From Variovorax sp. J2L1-78 (GTDB lineage Bacteria; Pseudomonadota; Gammaproteobacteria; Burkholderiales; Burkholderiaceae_C): a DNA stretch of 64,000 nucleotides. The position numbers were made by a program, and so were the translations under genes. Position 1 is the first letter of the stretch; every line of letters starts with the position of its first letter. The notes beneath the pieces were generated by a model that saw nothing but the letters and a program-made list of their open reading frames with translations, made no database searches and was not told the origin of the DNA. Shown one piece after another: positions 25,746 to 34,435 of this stretch. The DNA lies in assembly GCF_030317205.1 (NCBI RefSeq), contig NZ_JASZYB010000001.1, positions 1,302,001-1,366,000 on the forward strand, written 5' to 3'.

Positions 25746-25761
25746 AAGGACCCCCTGAACG

Positions 25762-26856
25762 ATGACCAAGGACATGCTGCTCGGCCACCCGTGGTTCCCG
25801 CCCTTCGTCTCCGCACTGATCGCCGTCTTCCTCGCGCTGCTGCTGCACCGCGTGGCCAGTCTGGTGCTCCAGCGGGTGACACGCCACATGCCGGTGCTGC
25901 ATGCCCTGCTCGTCAACATCAAGGGGCCGGCGCAGGCGCTGCTGCCGCTGCTGGCCCTGCAGGCGGTGTGGCAGGCCGCGCCCGACGACCTGCGTTTCAT
26001 CGCCAGCATCCGGCATGTCAACGGTCTGCTGCTGATCGCCATGGCGACCTGGGTGCTGGTGCGCGCCGTCAACGGCTTCGCCGACGGCCTGATCGCCAAG
26101 CACCCCTACGACGCGGCCGACAACCTGCAGGCGCGCCGCGTGCTCACCCAGACCCGCGTGCTGGCGCGCTCGGCCAACAGCGTGCTGCTGGTGGCCGGCG
26201 CCGCGATGATGCTGATGACCTTTCCGGGCGCGCGCCAGGTCGGCGCCAGCCTGCTGGCTTCGGCCGGTGTCATCGGCATCGTGGCCGGTCTGGCCGCCAA
26301 GCCGGTCTTCAGCAACCTGATCGCCGGCCTGCAGATCGCGCTGGCGCAGCCGATCCGCATCGACGACGTGCTGGTGGTCGAGGGCGAATGGGGCCGCGTC
26401 GAGGAGATCACCGGCACCTTCGTCGTCCTGAAGATCTGGGACGACCGCCGGCTGATCCTGCCGCTGAGCTACTTCATCGAGAAGCCGTTCCAGAACTGGA
26501 CGCGCACCGGCTCGCAGCTGCTGGGCTCGGTCTTCATCTACGCCGACTACGGCATGCCGCTCGCGCCGCTGCGTGAAGAGGTCGAACGCCTGGTGAAGGC
26601 AGCGCCGCAATGGGACGGTCGCTTCTTCAACCTGCAAGTGACCGACGCCACCGAGCGCAGCATGCAGCTACGCGTGCTGTGCACCGCGGCCTCGTCCTCG
26701 CTCGCCTTCGACCTGCGCTGCGCGGTGCGCGAAGGCGTGATCGGCTACATGCAGCGCGAGTACCCGCAGTTCCTGCCGCGCTTGCGCGTCGAGGACGGGG
26801 ATGCGTCGACGCGTCCGGCCGCCGCACCGCCGGACGGGATGCCGCAACCCGCCTGA
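25762..26856 (+). CDS. Mechanosensitive ion channel, MscS family
   Basis: A 364-residue membrane protein. There are four or so helices in the first 195 residues. The pore-lining helix has the Gly/Ala pattern SLLASAGVIGIVAGLAAKPVFSNLIAG. The beta domain follows (ALAQPIRIDDVLVVEGEWGRVEEITGTFVVLKIWDDRRLILPLSYF). The C-terminal alpha/beta part ends in a Pro-rich tail. It relieves hypo-osmotic pressure. It is co-directional with and close to the FUSC gene. Confidence 0.92.
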   Translation: MTKDMLLGHPWFPPFVSALIAVFLALLLHRVASLVLQRVTRHMPVLHALLVNIKGPAQALLPLLALQAVWQAAPDDLRFIASIRHVNGLLLIAMATWVLVRAVNGFADGLIAKHPYDAADNLQARRVLTQTRVLARSANSVLLVAGAAMMLMTFPGARQVGASLLASAGVIGIVAGLAAKPVFSNLIAGLQIALAQPIRIDDVLVVEGEWGRVEEITGTFVVLKIWDDRRLILPLSYFIEKPFQNWTRTGSQLLGSVFIYADYGMPLAPLREEVERLVKAAPQWDGRFFNLQVTDATERSMQLRVLCTAASSSLAFDLRCAVREGVIGYMQREYPQFLPRLRVEDGDASTRPAAAPPDGMPQPA

Positions 26857-26888
26857 TCAGGCCGCGTGGCGGGTGGTTCGAAACGCCG

Positions 26889-27809
26889 TCACGGGCGCGG
26901 CGACACCGTCGATGCCTCCATCGCACCGAGCTTCTCGACCACCAGGTCGATGAACGCCGACACGGCCAGCGGCAGATGCCGCCGGCTCGGGTACAGCACG
27001 TTCAGGCCGTAGCCCACGCATCGATAGTGCGGCAGCACCGGCACCAACCGGCCCGCCTGAAGATCGAAGGCCGTGATCGCATGAGGGAGCAGTGCGATCC
27101 CGAGCCCGGCCACCGTCGCCCGGCGCAGCGCCTGCGCGGTGTTGCCGCTGAAGCGGGCGGCGACCTGGACCTCTTCGTCGACGCCATCGGGCCCCGTCAA
27201 GCGCCATGTCGCGTGCCCGCTGGGATGGGCGAAGCTCACGCAGTCATGGTTCTTGAGGTCCTGCAGCGTGTCGGGTGCGCCGCGGGCAGCCAGGTAGGCC
27301 GGGCTGGCCACCAGCACGTCGTTGCCGTCGCGCAGCACCTGACGGCCGACGTAACCCGAATCCCGCAGCACGCCGCCGCGGAACGCGACGTCGATGCGCT
27401 CGGCAATCAGGTCGGCCCGCGCGTCGCTGAGCACGAAGTCCAGGCGGACCCGCGGATGGGCGGCCAGAAAGTCGGCGACCCATTCCATCCGGAAGAAGTC
27501 GAAGAAATCGGCGGGCGCCGCGACACGCACCAGGCCGCTGGGCTCGTGGTGACCGGTCATCAATTCCTGGCCCGCGTCGATCAATCCGTCCACCGCGCTG
27601 GCGCAGCGTTCCTGGAAGGCCTCGCCCGCACTGGTGAGGGTGAGCTTGCGGGTGGAGCGCTGCAGCAGCCGCGTGCCGAGTTGCGCTTCGAGCGCCTGGA
27701 CGCGCCGGCTCACCGTGTTGGACGGCACGCCGAGCCGGCGCGCGGCCCCCGCAAAGCTGCCGCTGCGCACGACCTGCACGAACAGGGCGATGTCGTTCAG
27801 ATCCACCAT
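26889..27809 (-). CDS. LysR-family transcriptional regulator (divergent from pirin/OYE)
   Basis: A 306-residue LysR protein with HTH SGSFAGAARRLGVPSNTVSRRVQALEAQLG and an effector domain after 90. It is transcribed away from a pirin gene and an old yellow enzyme gene. The promoter has a TTGAA-N11-TTCAA site. Such LysR-pirin-oxidoreductase sets are usually quinone- or electrophile-responsive, but the inducer cannot be read. Confidence 0.9.
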   Translation of the reverse strand: MVDLNDIALFVQVVRSGSFAGAARRLGVPSNTVSRRVQALEAQLGTRLLQRSTRKLTLTSAGEAFQERCASAVDGLIDAGQELMTGHHEPSGLVRVAAPADFFDFFRMEWVADFLAAHPRVRLDFVLSDARADLIAERIDVAFRGGVLRDSGYVGRQVLRDGNDVLVASPAYLAARGAPDTLQDLKNHDCVSFAHPSGHATWRLTGPDGVDEEVQVAARFSGNTAQALRRATVAGLGIALLPHAITAFDLQAGRLVPVLPHYRCVGYGLNVLYPSRRHLPLAVSAFIDLVVEKLGAMEASTVSPRP

Positions 27810-27822
27810 GGCGCAGATTACT

Positions 27823-27843
27823 TTGAAAAACGGATCAGTTCAA
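27823..27843. promoter_or_regulatory. Candidate LysR box TTGAA-N11-TTCAA
   Basis: The T-N11-A core with five-base inverted arms is the classical LysR recognition pattern. It is 14 bases upstream of the LysR start and about 95 bases from the pirin start. Confidence 0.55.
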
Positions 27844-27937
27844 TCCAATTGCACCGCCTAGTCATTCAATGGTGGCGATCCTATTCTTCCTCCATCGACC
27901 CCAGAGGTCCCTCATTCACCGAAGAAGACATCGCTCC

Positions 27938-28792
27938 ATGACCACTGCCACCCGCATCGACACGCGTGCCATCGTCCACCGGACCCGCGGTAACGCGCAC
28001 GGACCGATCACTCGGCTCATGAGCCCGGGCGACCTCGGCGAATTCCTCAAGCCCTTCGTGTTTTTGGACCTGGTCCGCTCCACGGCGCTGACGGGGCAGA
28101 ACTTCGGCATGCACCCCCATTCGGGCATCGCCACGCTGACCTTCCTGCGCGAAGGCGACGTGGCCTACGAAGACACGACGGGTCAGAAGGGCGTGCTGCC
28201 CGCCGGCGGCGTGGAGTGGATGCGCGCGGGCAACGGCGTGTGGCACACCGGCGCGCCGGTCGCGGGCTCGCCCATGCTGGGCTTCCAGCTCTGGGTGGCG
28301 CTGCCCGCGGCAGAAGAAAACGCACCCGCGCAGAGCCTCTACCTGGCGCCTGCCGACATCCCCCGGGAAGGCCCGGCGCGCGTGCTGCTCGGACGCTACG
28401 GCGCAGCGAAAAGCCCGGTGCCAGCCCCCGCGGACATGAACTACCTGGCCGTCCGCCTGAAAGACGGCGAGCGCTGGACCTATGCGACGCCCGAAGGTCA
28501 CACGGTGGCCTGGCTGGCGGTCGACACCGGTCGGCTCGACGCGGGCGGCATGGTCGCGACGGGTGAACTCGCCGTGTTCGAGGAATCGGAGCAGGCCATC
28601 GACTTCGTGGCCCACGGCGACACGTCCTTCGTGCTGGGCTCGGCCGTGAAGCATCCGCACGACCTGGTCATGGGCCACTACTCGGTGCACACGAGCGAAG
28701 CCGCCCTTGCACAGGGCGAACAGGAGATCCGGCGCATCGGCGCCGCGCTTCGCAACAGCGGGCGACTGCCCGGCACTCGCCAGACGAACTGA
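27938..28792 (+). CDS. Pirin family protein
   Basis: A 284-residue bicupin. The metal-binding residues of pirin are present: GMHPHSGIATLTF (two His) and GGVEWMRAGNGVWHTG (Glu and His). Bacterial pirins can act as quercetin dioxygenases or as regulators of metabolism under stress. I chose the ATG at 27938, 130 bases from the LysR start, because it gives the normal N-terminus. The OYE gene follows after 53 bases. Confidence 0.88.
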   Translation: MTTATRIDTRAIVHRTRGNAHGPITRLMSPGDLGEFLKPFVFLDLVRSTALTGQNFGMHPHSGIATLTFLREGDVAYEDTTGQKGVLPAGGVEWMRAGNGVWHTGAPVAGSPMLGFQLWVALPAAEENAPAQSLYLAPADIPREGPARVLLGRYGAAKSPVPAPADMNYLAVRLKDGERWTYATPEGHTVAWLAVDTGRLDAGGMVATGELAVFEESEQAIDFVAHGDTSFVLGSAVKHPHDLVMGHYSVHTSEAALAQGEQEIRRIGAALRNSGRLPGTRQTN

Positions 28793-28845
28793 ACGCAGTT
28801 CGAACGCTCGATCGATCCGCCTTCCCCAGTCACCAGAAAGCATCC

Positions 28846-29943
28846 ATGACCTCCACCCATCTCGCCCCCTTGTTCGCCCCCACGCACCTGGGTCCGCTGC
28901 CATTGAAGAACCACCTGGTGATGGCACCGATGACGCGCAGCCGCGCCGGTGAAGGCGACGTTGCCACGTCGACGACCGCCGAGTACTACCGCCAGCGCGC
29001 CGGCGCCGGCCTCATCATTTCGGAAGGCTCGCAGGTCTCGGCACAGGCGAAGGGCTACCCGAGAACGCCCGGCATCTTCACCCCGGCCCAGGTCGCCGGC
29101 TGGAAGCGCGTGACCGACGCAGTGCATGCGGCGGGTGGACGCATCTTCCTGCAACTCTGGCACGTCGGCCGGCTGTCGCATTCCTCGGTCCAGGCCAGCG
29201 GCGCGTTGCCCGTGGCGCCGTCTGCGATCAAGGCGGATGGCGAGCTCTACACCCCCACGGGGCTCCAACCCTACGAGACGCCGAGGGCGCTGACGCTGGC
29301 CGAGATTCCAGGCGTGGTCGCCGACTTTCGCCAAGGCGCCGAAAACGCCAAGGCGGCCGGCTTCGATGGCGTGGAGCTCCACGGCGCGAATGGCTACCTG
29401 ATCGATCAGTTCCTGCGCGACAGCACCAATGCGCGGACCGACGCCTACGGCGGATCGGTGCAAAACCGCGTCCGCTTCATCCAGGACCTGGTCGAAGCGG
29501 TGACGCCGGTTTTCGGGGCGGACCGCGTCGGCGTCCGTCTGTCGCCCCTCTTCGACGGCTTCGCCAAGAAAGACAGCGATCCGCAGGCGACCTACGGCCA
29601 CGCAGCCGAGATGCTCGGGACCTATGGGCTGGCGTACCTGCATGTCATGCAACTGGGCACGGGCCCGTTCGACTTCGCCGAACTGAAGCGCCGATTCGGC
29701 GGCAAGTACATCGCCAACGGCGGCTACGACGCCGAGCGTGCCGCCGCGGCACTTCGTTCGGGATCGGCCGATCTGATCGCATTCGGCACGCCGTTCCTGG
29801 CCAATCCGGACCTGGTCGAGCGGCTCAGGAACGGCGCTGCGTTGAATGCGGCCGATCCTTCGACCTTCTACCAGGGCGAAGAGCGCGGCTACACCGACTA
29901 CCCCACCCTTCACGACGCCACCGCCGCGCCCCAAGAAGGCTGA
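28846..29943 (+). CDS. Old yellow enzyme family alkene reductase (NADH:flavin oxidoreductase)
   Basis: A 365-residue FMN-dependent TIM barrel. The start APLFAPTHLGPLPLKNHLVMAPMTRSRA is the classical OYE N-terminus. QLWHVGR, GFDGVELHGANGYLIDQFLRD (with the substrate-binding HxxN pair) and GGSVQNRVRF follow, with the FMN phosphate-binding end IANGGYDAERA ... IAFGTPFLANPD. It reduces activated double bonds or nitro compounds with NAD(P)H and resembles NemA/XenB. With pirin and LysR it forms an electrophile-detoxification group. Confidence 0.92.
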   Translation: MTSTHLAPLFAPTHLGPLPLKNHLVMAPMTRSRAGEGDVATSTTAEYYRQRAGAGLIISEGSQVSAQAKGYPRTPGIFTPAQVAGWKRVTDAVHAAGGRIFLQLWHVGRLSHSSVQASGALPVAPSAIKADGELYTPTGLQPYETPRALTLAEIPGVVADFRQGAENAKAAGFDGVELHGANGYLIDQFLRDSTNARTDAYGGSVQNRVRFIQDLVEAVTPVFGADRVGVRLSPLFDGFAKKDSDPQATYGHAAEMLGTYGLAYLHVMQLGTGPFDFAELKRRFGGKYIANGGYDAERAAAALRSGSADLIAFGTPFLANPDLVERLRNGAALNAADPSTFYQGEERGYTDYPTLHDATAAPQEG

Positions 29944-29995
29944 ACGCATCGACCCGATTCACAGGGCTCGACCGCAGCGGTATTCGCCGAGTAGG

Positions 29996-30055
29996 CAATG
30001 CGCTCGGAGCGCATTGGCTTGACGACACACTTATCGGTGCATCAAGAAGCCAATG
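29996..30055. repeat. Nested inverted repeats downstream of the OYE gene
   Basis: CAATGCGCT and AGCGCATTG (29996-30016, spacer CGG) are perfect inverted repeats. The right arm overlaps CATTGGCTT (30012-30020), which pairs with AAGCCAATG at 30047-30055. The 180-base gap between the OYE stop and the copper-binding gene therefore can form two alternative hairpins. There is no U-run. The two genes converge here, so a transcription end is possible. Confidence 0.4.
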
Positions 30056-30123
30056 TGCGCCCCCCTCGTTGCAACACGGCCAAACACGCGATCATTGAAC
30101 CCGCCAGCCGGCCGCTTGCGCGT

Positions 30124-30498
30124 TCAGCGGAGCACCTCGATCCTGGTAGCGATGATCTTGCCGTCCACTTTCTCTGCCTGGAATCTGACCCTGGCCCCGG
30201 CCTCGAGCTTTTCGAGCACCGCATCGTCGTCCACCCCGAACACCATCGTCATGCCCGGCATGTCGAGGTTCTTCAGTGGACCGTGCTTGATCGTGAGCTT
30301 CTTGTTGTCCTTGTCGACCTTGCGAATCTCGCCTTCGCTGAACTCCGAGGCCGCAGCCGCATCGGCGCCAGGAGCCATTGGCGCCGTCTTGTTGATGCCT
30401 GGCGTATCGGCCATGGACGTCGAGGACTGCGCGATGGCCGCGCCGGACAACAGGAAGGCGGCAGCGACCGCCAAACGGATGCGGTGAATGTTCGACAT
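30124..30498 (-). CDS. CusF-like periplasmic copper-binding protein
   Basis: A 124-residue exported protein (signal to about residue 23). The CusF OB-fold core runs from about 53 to 124. The copper site aligns as His72, then Met80, Met83 and Met85 in HGPLKNLDMPGMTM; the Trp44 of E. coli CusF is replaced by Met80, as in many betaproteobacterial homologues. It would bind Cu(I) and pass it to an efflux or storage partner. It is the last gene of the minus-strand copper group. Confidence 0.87.
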   Translation of the reverse strand: MSNIHRIRLAVAAAFLLSGAAIAQSSTSMADTPGINKTAPMAPGADAAAASEFSEGEIRKVDKDNKKLTIKHGPLKNLDMPGMTMVFGVDDDAVLEKLEAGARVRFQAEKVDGKIIATRIEVLR

Positions 30499-30570
30499 GG
30501 GAACTCCTTGGATGGAACGAATTGATTCTTCCGTCGCGGCCGCTGCTCGACCGGGACGGGCGTGCCTGCA

Positions 30571-31056
30571 TTACTTGGCGGCCTTGGTCACGTTGACGGC
30601 GCCCTTCATGCCCGCGTCGTAGTGACCGGGCTGCAGGCAAGCGAAGTCGACCTTGCCAGCCTTGGTGAATTCCCAGACGACCTCGCCGGTCTGGCCGGCA
30701 GCCAGGGTCACCATGTTGGGATCGGCGTGCTCCATCTCCGGGTTTTTCATCATGGCCGCGTAGTGCTCCTTGAGTTCCTTCTGCGTACCCAGCACGAGTT
30801 CGTGCTTCACCCGGCCTGCGTTCTTCACGACGAATCGAATCGTTTCACCCTGGCTGACCGTGATGTCGGAGGGCGTGAAGCGCATCGCGTCCGTCATGTC
30901 CACGCTGATGGTGCGCTTGGCTTTGGCTGCAACGCCTGGCTTGCCGATGGCCTCACCCTCGTCGTGCCCACCGGCGTGCGTGCCCGATGCCGATGCGGCA
31001 GAGGCCCAGAGGGCGAAGAGACCCGCGAGAGCGGCTGTTCGGATCGTGTGGTTCAT
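30571..31056 (-). CDS. Cupredoxin/plastocyanin-like copper protein
   Basis: A 161-residue exported protein with a His-containing N-terminal stretch after the signal (GTHAGGHDEGE). The cupredoxin domain has the type 1 copper ligands: His in GRVKHELVLG and the Cys-His-Met set in FACLQPGHYDAGM. This form is common beside CopA-type oxidases in Burkholderiales. The ATG at 31056 gives a complete signal peptide. It lies 59 bases downstream of the multicopper oxidase gene. Confidence 0.88.
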   Translation of the reverse strand: MNHTIRTAALAGLFALWASAASASGTHAGGHDEGEAIGKPGVAAKAKRTISVDMTDAMRFTPSDITVSQGETIRFVVKNAGRVKHELVLGTQKELKEHYAAMMKNPEMEHADPNMVTLAAGQTGEVVWEFTKAGKVDFACLQPGHYDAGMKGAVNVTKAAK

Positions 31057-31115
31057 GATTTTCCTTTTGCTTGGTGGATGAATGGGATGGTTGCGAACGG
31101 GTGCCATGCGGGCCG

Positions 31116-32540
31116 TCAATGTTTTCCGTGGTCGGCCACGGGCTTGCGAATCTGTACCTCGATGTTTTTTGCAGGCATGTTCTGAGCAGGCATGGCCGCA
31201 GCGCCCGAATGGCGCCCGCGTGCGGGCTCGGGAATCGCACCGTCGAACTCGTAGGCCACCGTGCCGGGCGGATGCTTGAACCATCCAGGATTGGCGTAGT
31301 CGCCGGCCTTCTGGTCTCTGCGCACCTTGACCACGCTGAACATGCCGCCCATCTCGACCGATCCGAACGGTCCTTCGCCCGTCATCATTCGTGCGGTGTT
31401 GTCGGGAACGGGCATTTCCATCTCGGCCATGTCGGCCATGCCCCGCTCGCCCATGACCATGTAGTCCGGCACCAGGGACGAGATCTGCCTGGCCACGTCC
31501 TTGTGGTCCAGCCCGATCATGGTGGGCACGTCGTGGCCCATCGCGTTCATGGTGTGGTGGCTCTTGTGGCAATGGAATGCCCAATCCCCCTCCTCGTCTG
31601 CCAGGAAGTCGATCTGGCGCATCTGCCCGACCGCCACGTCGGTCGTCACTTCGTAGTGACGCGAGGACTTCGGCGTCGGCCCGCCGTCGGTCCCCGTGAC
31701 CAGGAACTCGTGCCCGTGCAGATGGATCGGGTGATTCGTCATCGTGAGGTTGCCGATGCGAATGCGCACCTTGTCGTTGAGCCGGACGTTGAGCGAATCG
31801 ATGCCCGGGAAGATCCTGCTGTTCCAGGACCAGATGTTGAAGTCCGCCATCGTCATGATCTTGGGCGTCGCGCTGCCGGGCTCCACGTCGTACGCGTTGA
31901 GCAGGAAGACGAAGTCGCGGTCGACCTTCTCGATCAGCGGATGTTCGGCCTTCGGGTGCGTGACCCAGAAGCCCATCATCCCCATGGCCATCTGCGTCAT
32001 CTCGTCCGCATGCGGGTGGTACATGAAGGTGCCGGGGCGGCGCGCCACGAATTCATAGACGAAGGTCTTGCCGGGCCGGATCGCCGGCTGGGTCAGCCCG
32101 GCGACGCCATCCATGCCGCTGGGCAGGCGCTGGCCGTGCCAGTGCACGCTCGTGTGCTCGGGCAGCTTGTTGGTCACGAAGATGCGTACGCGATCGCCCT
32201 CCACCACTTCGATGGTGGGCCCGGGCGACTGCCCGTTGTAGCCCCACAGATTCGCCTTGAAGCCTGGCGCCATTTCGCGCACCACCGGCTCGGCCACGAG
32301 GTGGAACTCCTTGACGCCGTTGTTCATGCGCCAAGGCAATGTCCACCCGTTGAGCGTGACCACCGGGTTGTAGGGGCGCCCACTCGGGGGCACCAACGGC
32401 GCCATGGTGTCGGGCTTGGTCTGCAGCACAGGCTCCGGCAGCGCGGCCATCGCGACCTTGCTCACCGCGGCTGCGGCAACGGCGCCCGTGAGCGCACCCG
32501 CGCCGCTCAGAAAATTGCGTCTGTTTGTCATGTTGTTCAA
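31116..32540 (-). CDS. Multicopper oxidase (copper resistance)
   Basis: A 474-residue oxidase with a Tat-like signal (NRRNFLSGAG). All four copper-binding segments are present: HWHG, HPHAD, HPIHLHGH and HCHKSHH. The C-terminal region has Met-rich stretches (RGMADMAEMEMP, MMTGEGPFGSVEMGGM) typical of cuprous oxidases. It oxidises Cu(I) to less toxic Cu(II) in the periplasm. It lies 26 bases downstream of the TolC-type gene. The exact class (CopA-like or laccase-like) is uncertain because it is shorter than Pseudomonas CopA. Confidence 0.9.
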   Translation of the reverse strand: MNNMTNRRNFLSGAGALTGAVAAAAVSKVAMAALPEPVLQTKPDTMAPLVPPSGRPYNPVVTLNGWTLPWRMNNGVKEFHLVAEPVVREMAPGFKANLWGYNGQSPGPTIEVVEGDRVRIFVTNKLPEHTSVHWHGQRLPSGMDGVAGLTQPAIRPGKTFVYEFVARRPGTFMYHPHADEMTQMAMGMMGFWVTHPKAEHPLIEKVDRDFVFLLNAYDVEPGSATPKIMTMADFNIWSWNSRIFPGIDSLNVRLNDKVRIRIGNLTMTNHPIHLHGHEFLVTGTDGGPTPKSSRHYEVTTDVAVGQMRQIDFLADEEGDWAFHCHKSHHTMNAMGHDVPTMIGLDHKDVARQISSLVPDYMVMGERGMADMAEMEMPVPDNTARMMTGEGPFGSVEMGGMFSVVKVRRDQKAGDYANPGWFKHPPGTVAYEFDGAIPEPARGRHSGAAAMPAQNMPAKNIEVQIRKPVADHGKH

Positions 32541-32566
32541 TGGGTTGGATAACGGCCGAAGCAGGC

Positions 32567-33991
32567 TCAGTGCGCGGCACCTGTGGAGGCGCCTTCGCTC
32601 CCCGAACTGGCCATCGCGGCGCCCGTGGCGGTGGGCTTGCCCATGACCGACGCGGCAAGTGCGGCATCGGCCTGCCAGAACTGCTGCTGGGCGTTGATCG
32701 CGTTGGTGACGGCGGCGATCTGGTCGCGCGCCTCGGCCAGGAGTTCGAAGACGCCGATCAGCATGCCGTTGTAGCGAAGCACGTTCTCGTCGGCCATGGC
32801 TTGACGCAGCGGCACGATCTCGTCGCGGTAGTGCTTGGCGATGTCATAGGCCGTGCGGTAGGCGGAGTAGCCCTCCCGCAGTTGCGAGGAGGCACCGCGC
32901 ACCGTGGCGTCGTAACGGTTGGCCGCAGCCAGCGACTGCGCATTCAGCGCGTCACGCTGGGCGGATCCCCCGTCGAACAGCGGCAGCCGGATGTCGAGCT
33001 CGAAGCCGCGTCGGTTGCTCTTGCTGCCTTCGGCGTTGTCGAAGACCGTGTCTCGCCTGGCACCCGCTTCCACGTCGATGAAGGTCGACAGGAGGCTGAT
33101 GCCCTGGGATTGGCCTGCAAGGTCCAGTTGGGCACGCGCGAGCTGAACATCCAGCCGTTGCTCGGTCGCCGTGGCCGCGACCTCCTTGGCCTCGCGGGGA
33201 ATCTTGGGGAGATCAGGCAGGCGTGCGGGCAAGGCAAGTTTCGCCGCCTGGGCGTCGTCCAGACCCAGCGCACGGATCAGTTCCTCGCGCGCAGCCGTGG
33301 TGGCATGCCGCGCGGACGCGAGTTGCGTGGTGGCATCGGCGTAGAACACCTGTTGGCGCGCACGCTGCAGCTTGCTGAAATTGCCGATGCGCTGCATGCG
33401 GCGAGCCAGCTCGGCGCTGGCCTGCGCCGACGTGTTCACCTGCTCGGCATAGTGCAGCGACTGCTGGGCGGCGACCGCGCGGACCCAGGCCTGCCGGACC
33501 TGCGTGACGTGGTCGACCACAGCGCCCGTCAACTGCAGCTTCGCCTGATGGGCCTGGCTCCTGGAGATCGACAACCGTTGCGGCAACAGGATCAGATCCA
33601 CCAGCCCGAAGGACAGCAGGCGTCCCAGCTCGAGCTCGCTGTTCAGGCGCATGCGCTCGAACGTGAAGATCGGATTGGGCAAGCGGCTGGTCTGGTTCGC
33701 TGCGGCGATGTCGACCCAACTCTGGGCCATCAAGGCCTGGACGGCCGGACTGTTGGTCAGGGCGAGCTGCACCGCGTCGTCCTGGGACAGCGGTGTCGCG
33801 AGCAGTTGCTGGGCCAATTCGGCGCGCCGGTCGCGCTGTTCCGGCGTCCGGCTCAGCGCCAGGTTCCCACCGGTAAAGCGCTGTGCGTGGGTGTTCGTGT
33901 CCTTCAGGGCCTCGTCGATGCCGACCGAGGCGCAGCCAGCCAGGAAAACTGCCGCAGCGGCGACCGCCGTCGAACGCAGCGCCCGCTTCAT
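32567..33991 (-). CDS. TolC-family outer membrane efflux protein
   Basis: A 474-residue lipoprotein (LAGCASV) of the outer membrane factor type, with two OEP repeats of long coiled-coil helices (QLLATPLSQDDAVQLALTNSP, LDVQLARAQLDLAGQSQG, ARDQIAAVTNAINAQQQF). The Met-rich/CusA-type pump and adaptor normally encoded beside CusC are absent here. It overlaps the upstream small gene by four bases, so they are co-translated. It may work with a pump encoded elsewhere. Confidence 0.87.
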   Translation of the reverse strand: MKRALRSTAVAAAAVFLAGCASVGIDEALKDTNTHAQRFTGGNLALSRTPEQRDRRAELAQQLLATPLSQDDAVQLALTNSPAVQALMAQSWVDIAAANQTSRLPNPIFTFERMRLNSELELGRLLSFGLVDLILLPQRLSISRSQAHQAKLQLTGAVVDHVTQVRQAWVRAVAAQQSLHYAEQVNTSAQASAELARRMQRIGNFSKLQRARQQVFYADATTQLASARHATTAAREELIRALGLDDAQAAKLALPARLPDLPKIPREAKEVAATATEQRLDVQLARAQLDLAGQSQGISLLSTFIDVEAGARRDTVFDNAEGSKSNRRGFELDIRLPLFDGGSAQRDALNAQSLAAANRYDATVRGASSQLREGYSAYRTAYDIAKHYRDEIVPLRQAMADENVLRYNGMLIGVFELLAEARDQIAAVTNAINAQQQFWQADAALAASVMGKPTATGAAMASSGSEGASTGAAH

Positions 33992-34407
33992 GGCGTGTCC
34001 TTCGTCGCAGGCGCACCCGCCATGCCGGGCATGGCCGACATGGGCATCCCGTGGCCCGGCTGCGCATCGGTTGGCGCGTGACCGCCCGCGGACGATGCCG
34101 GCGCCACCGTGCGGGGTCCGGCGCTCTCCTTGGCATAGGCCTGCCATCCGCCGCGTCGGTAAACGGTATCGTTGGCCTCCTTCCAGGGGATGGCCTTCTC
34201 GTCGGCCAAGGGGCGGTAGCCCTCGAGCGCTGAGTGGTAGCGCAAGGCCACGGAGGACGCCGTGGGTTGCTCGGCCGAGCCTGAACCATCGTGCGCGGGC
34301 ATGGGTACAGGTTGAGCGACAGCCGTGGTGCCGAGGGTTGCCGCCGTGGCAAACGCCACGGCCACAGGAAAGACAGCCAACCAACGGACCGACGATGAAT
34401 GGGACAT
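33988..34407 (-). CDS. Small exported protein with His/Met-rich tail, copper group
   Basis: A 139-residue exported protein (signal to about residue 31). A conserved block SALEGYRPLADEKAIPW followed by NDTVYRRGGWQAYAKE is recognisable in proteins next to copper-associated TolC genes; no function is known. The C-terminus is rich in His, Met, Gly and Pro (PGHGMPMSAMPGMAG), which suggests metal binding. I chose the ATG at 34407 because GAGG precedes it at five bases; an ATG at 34425 would add six residues. Its stop overlaps the TolC-type start (ATGA). Confidence 0.75.
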   Translation of the reverse strand: MSHSSSVRWLAVFPVAVAFATAATLGTTAVAQPVPMPAHDGSGSAEQPTASSVALRYHSALEGYRPLADEKAIPWKEANDTVYRRGGWQAYAKESAGPRTVAPASSAGGHAPTDAQPGHGMPMSAMPGMAGAPATKDTP

Positions 34408-34435
34408 GGATCCTCGCAAGTTCAAGTCGGTGCGC

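Noticed and set aside
23352..26099. Long minus-strand open frame opposite suhB, FUSC and MscS
   Set aside because: The translation is low-complexity His/Arg/Gln-rich, and the plus strand carries clear membrane protein families.
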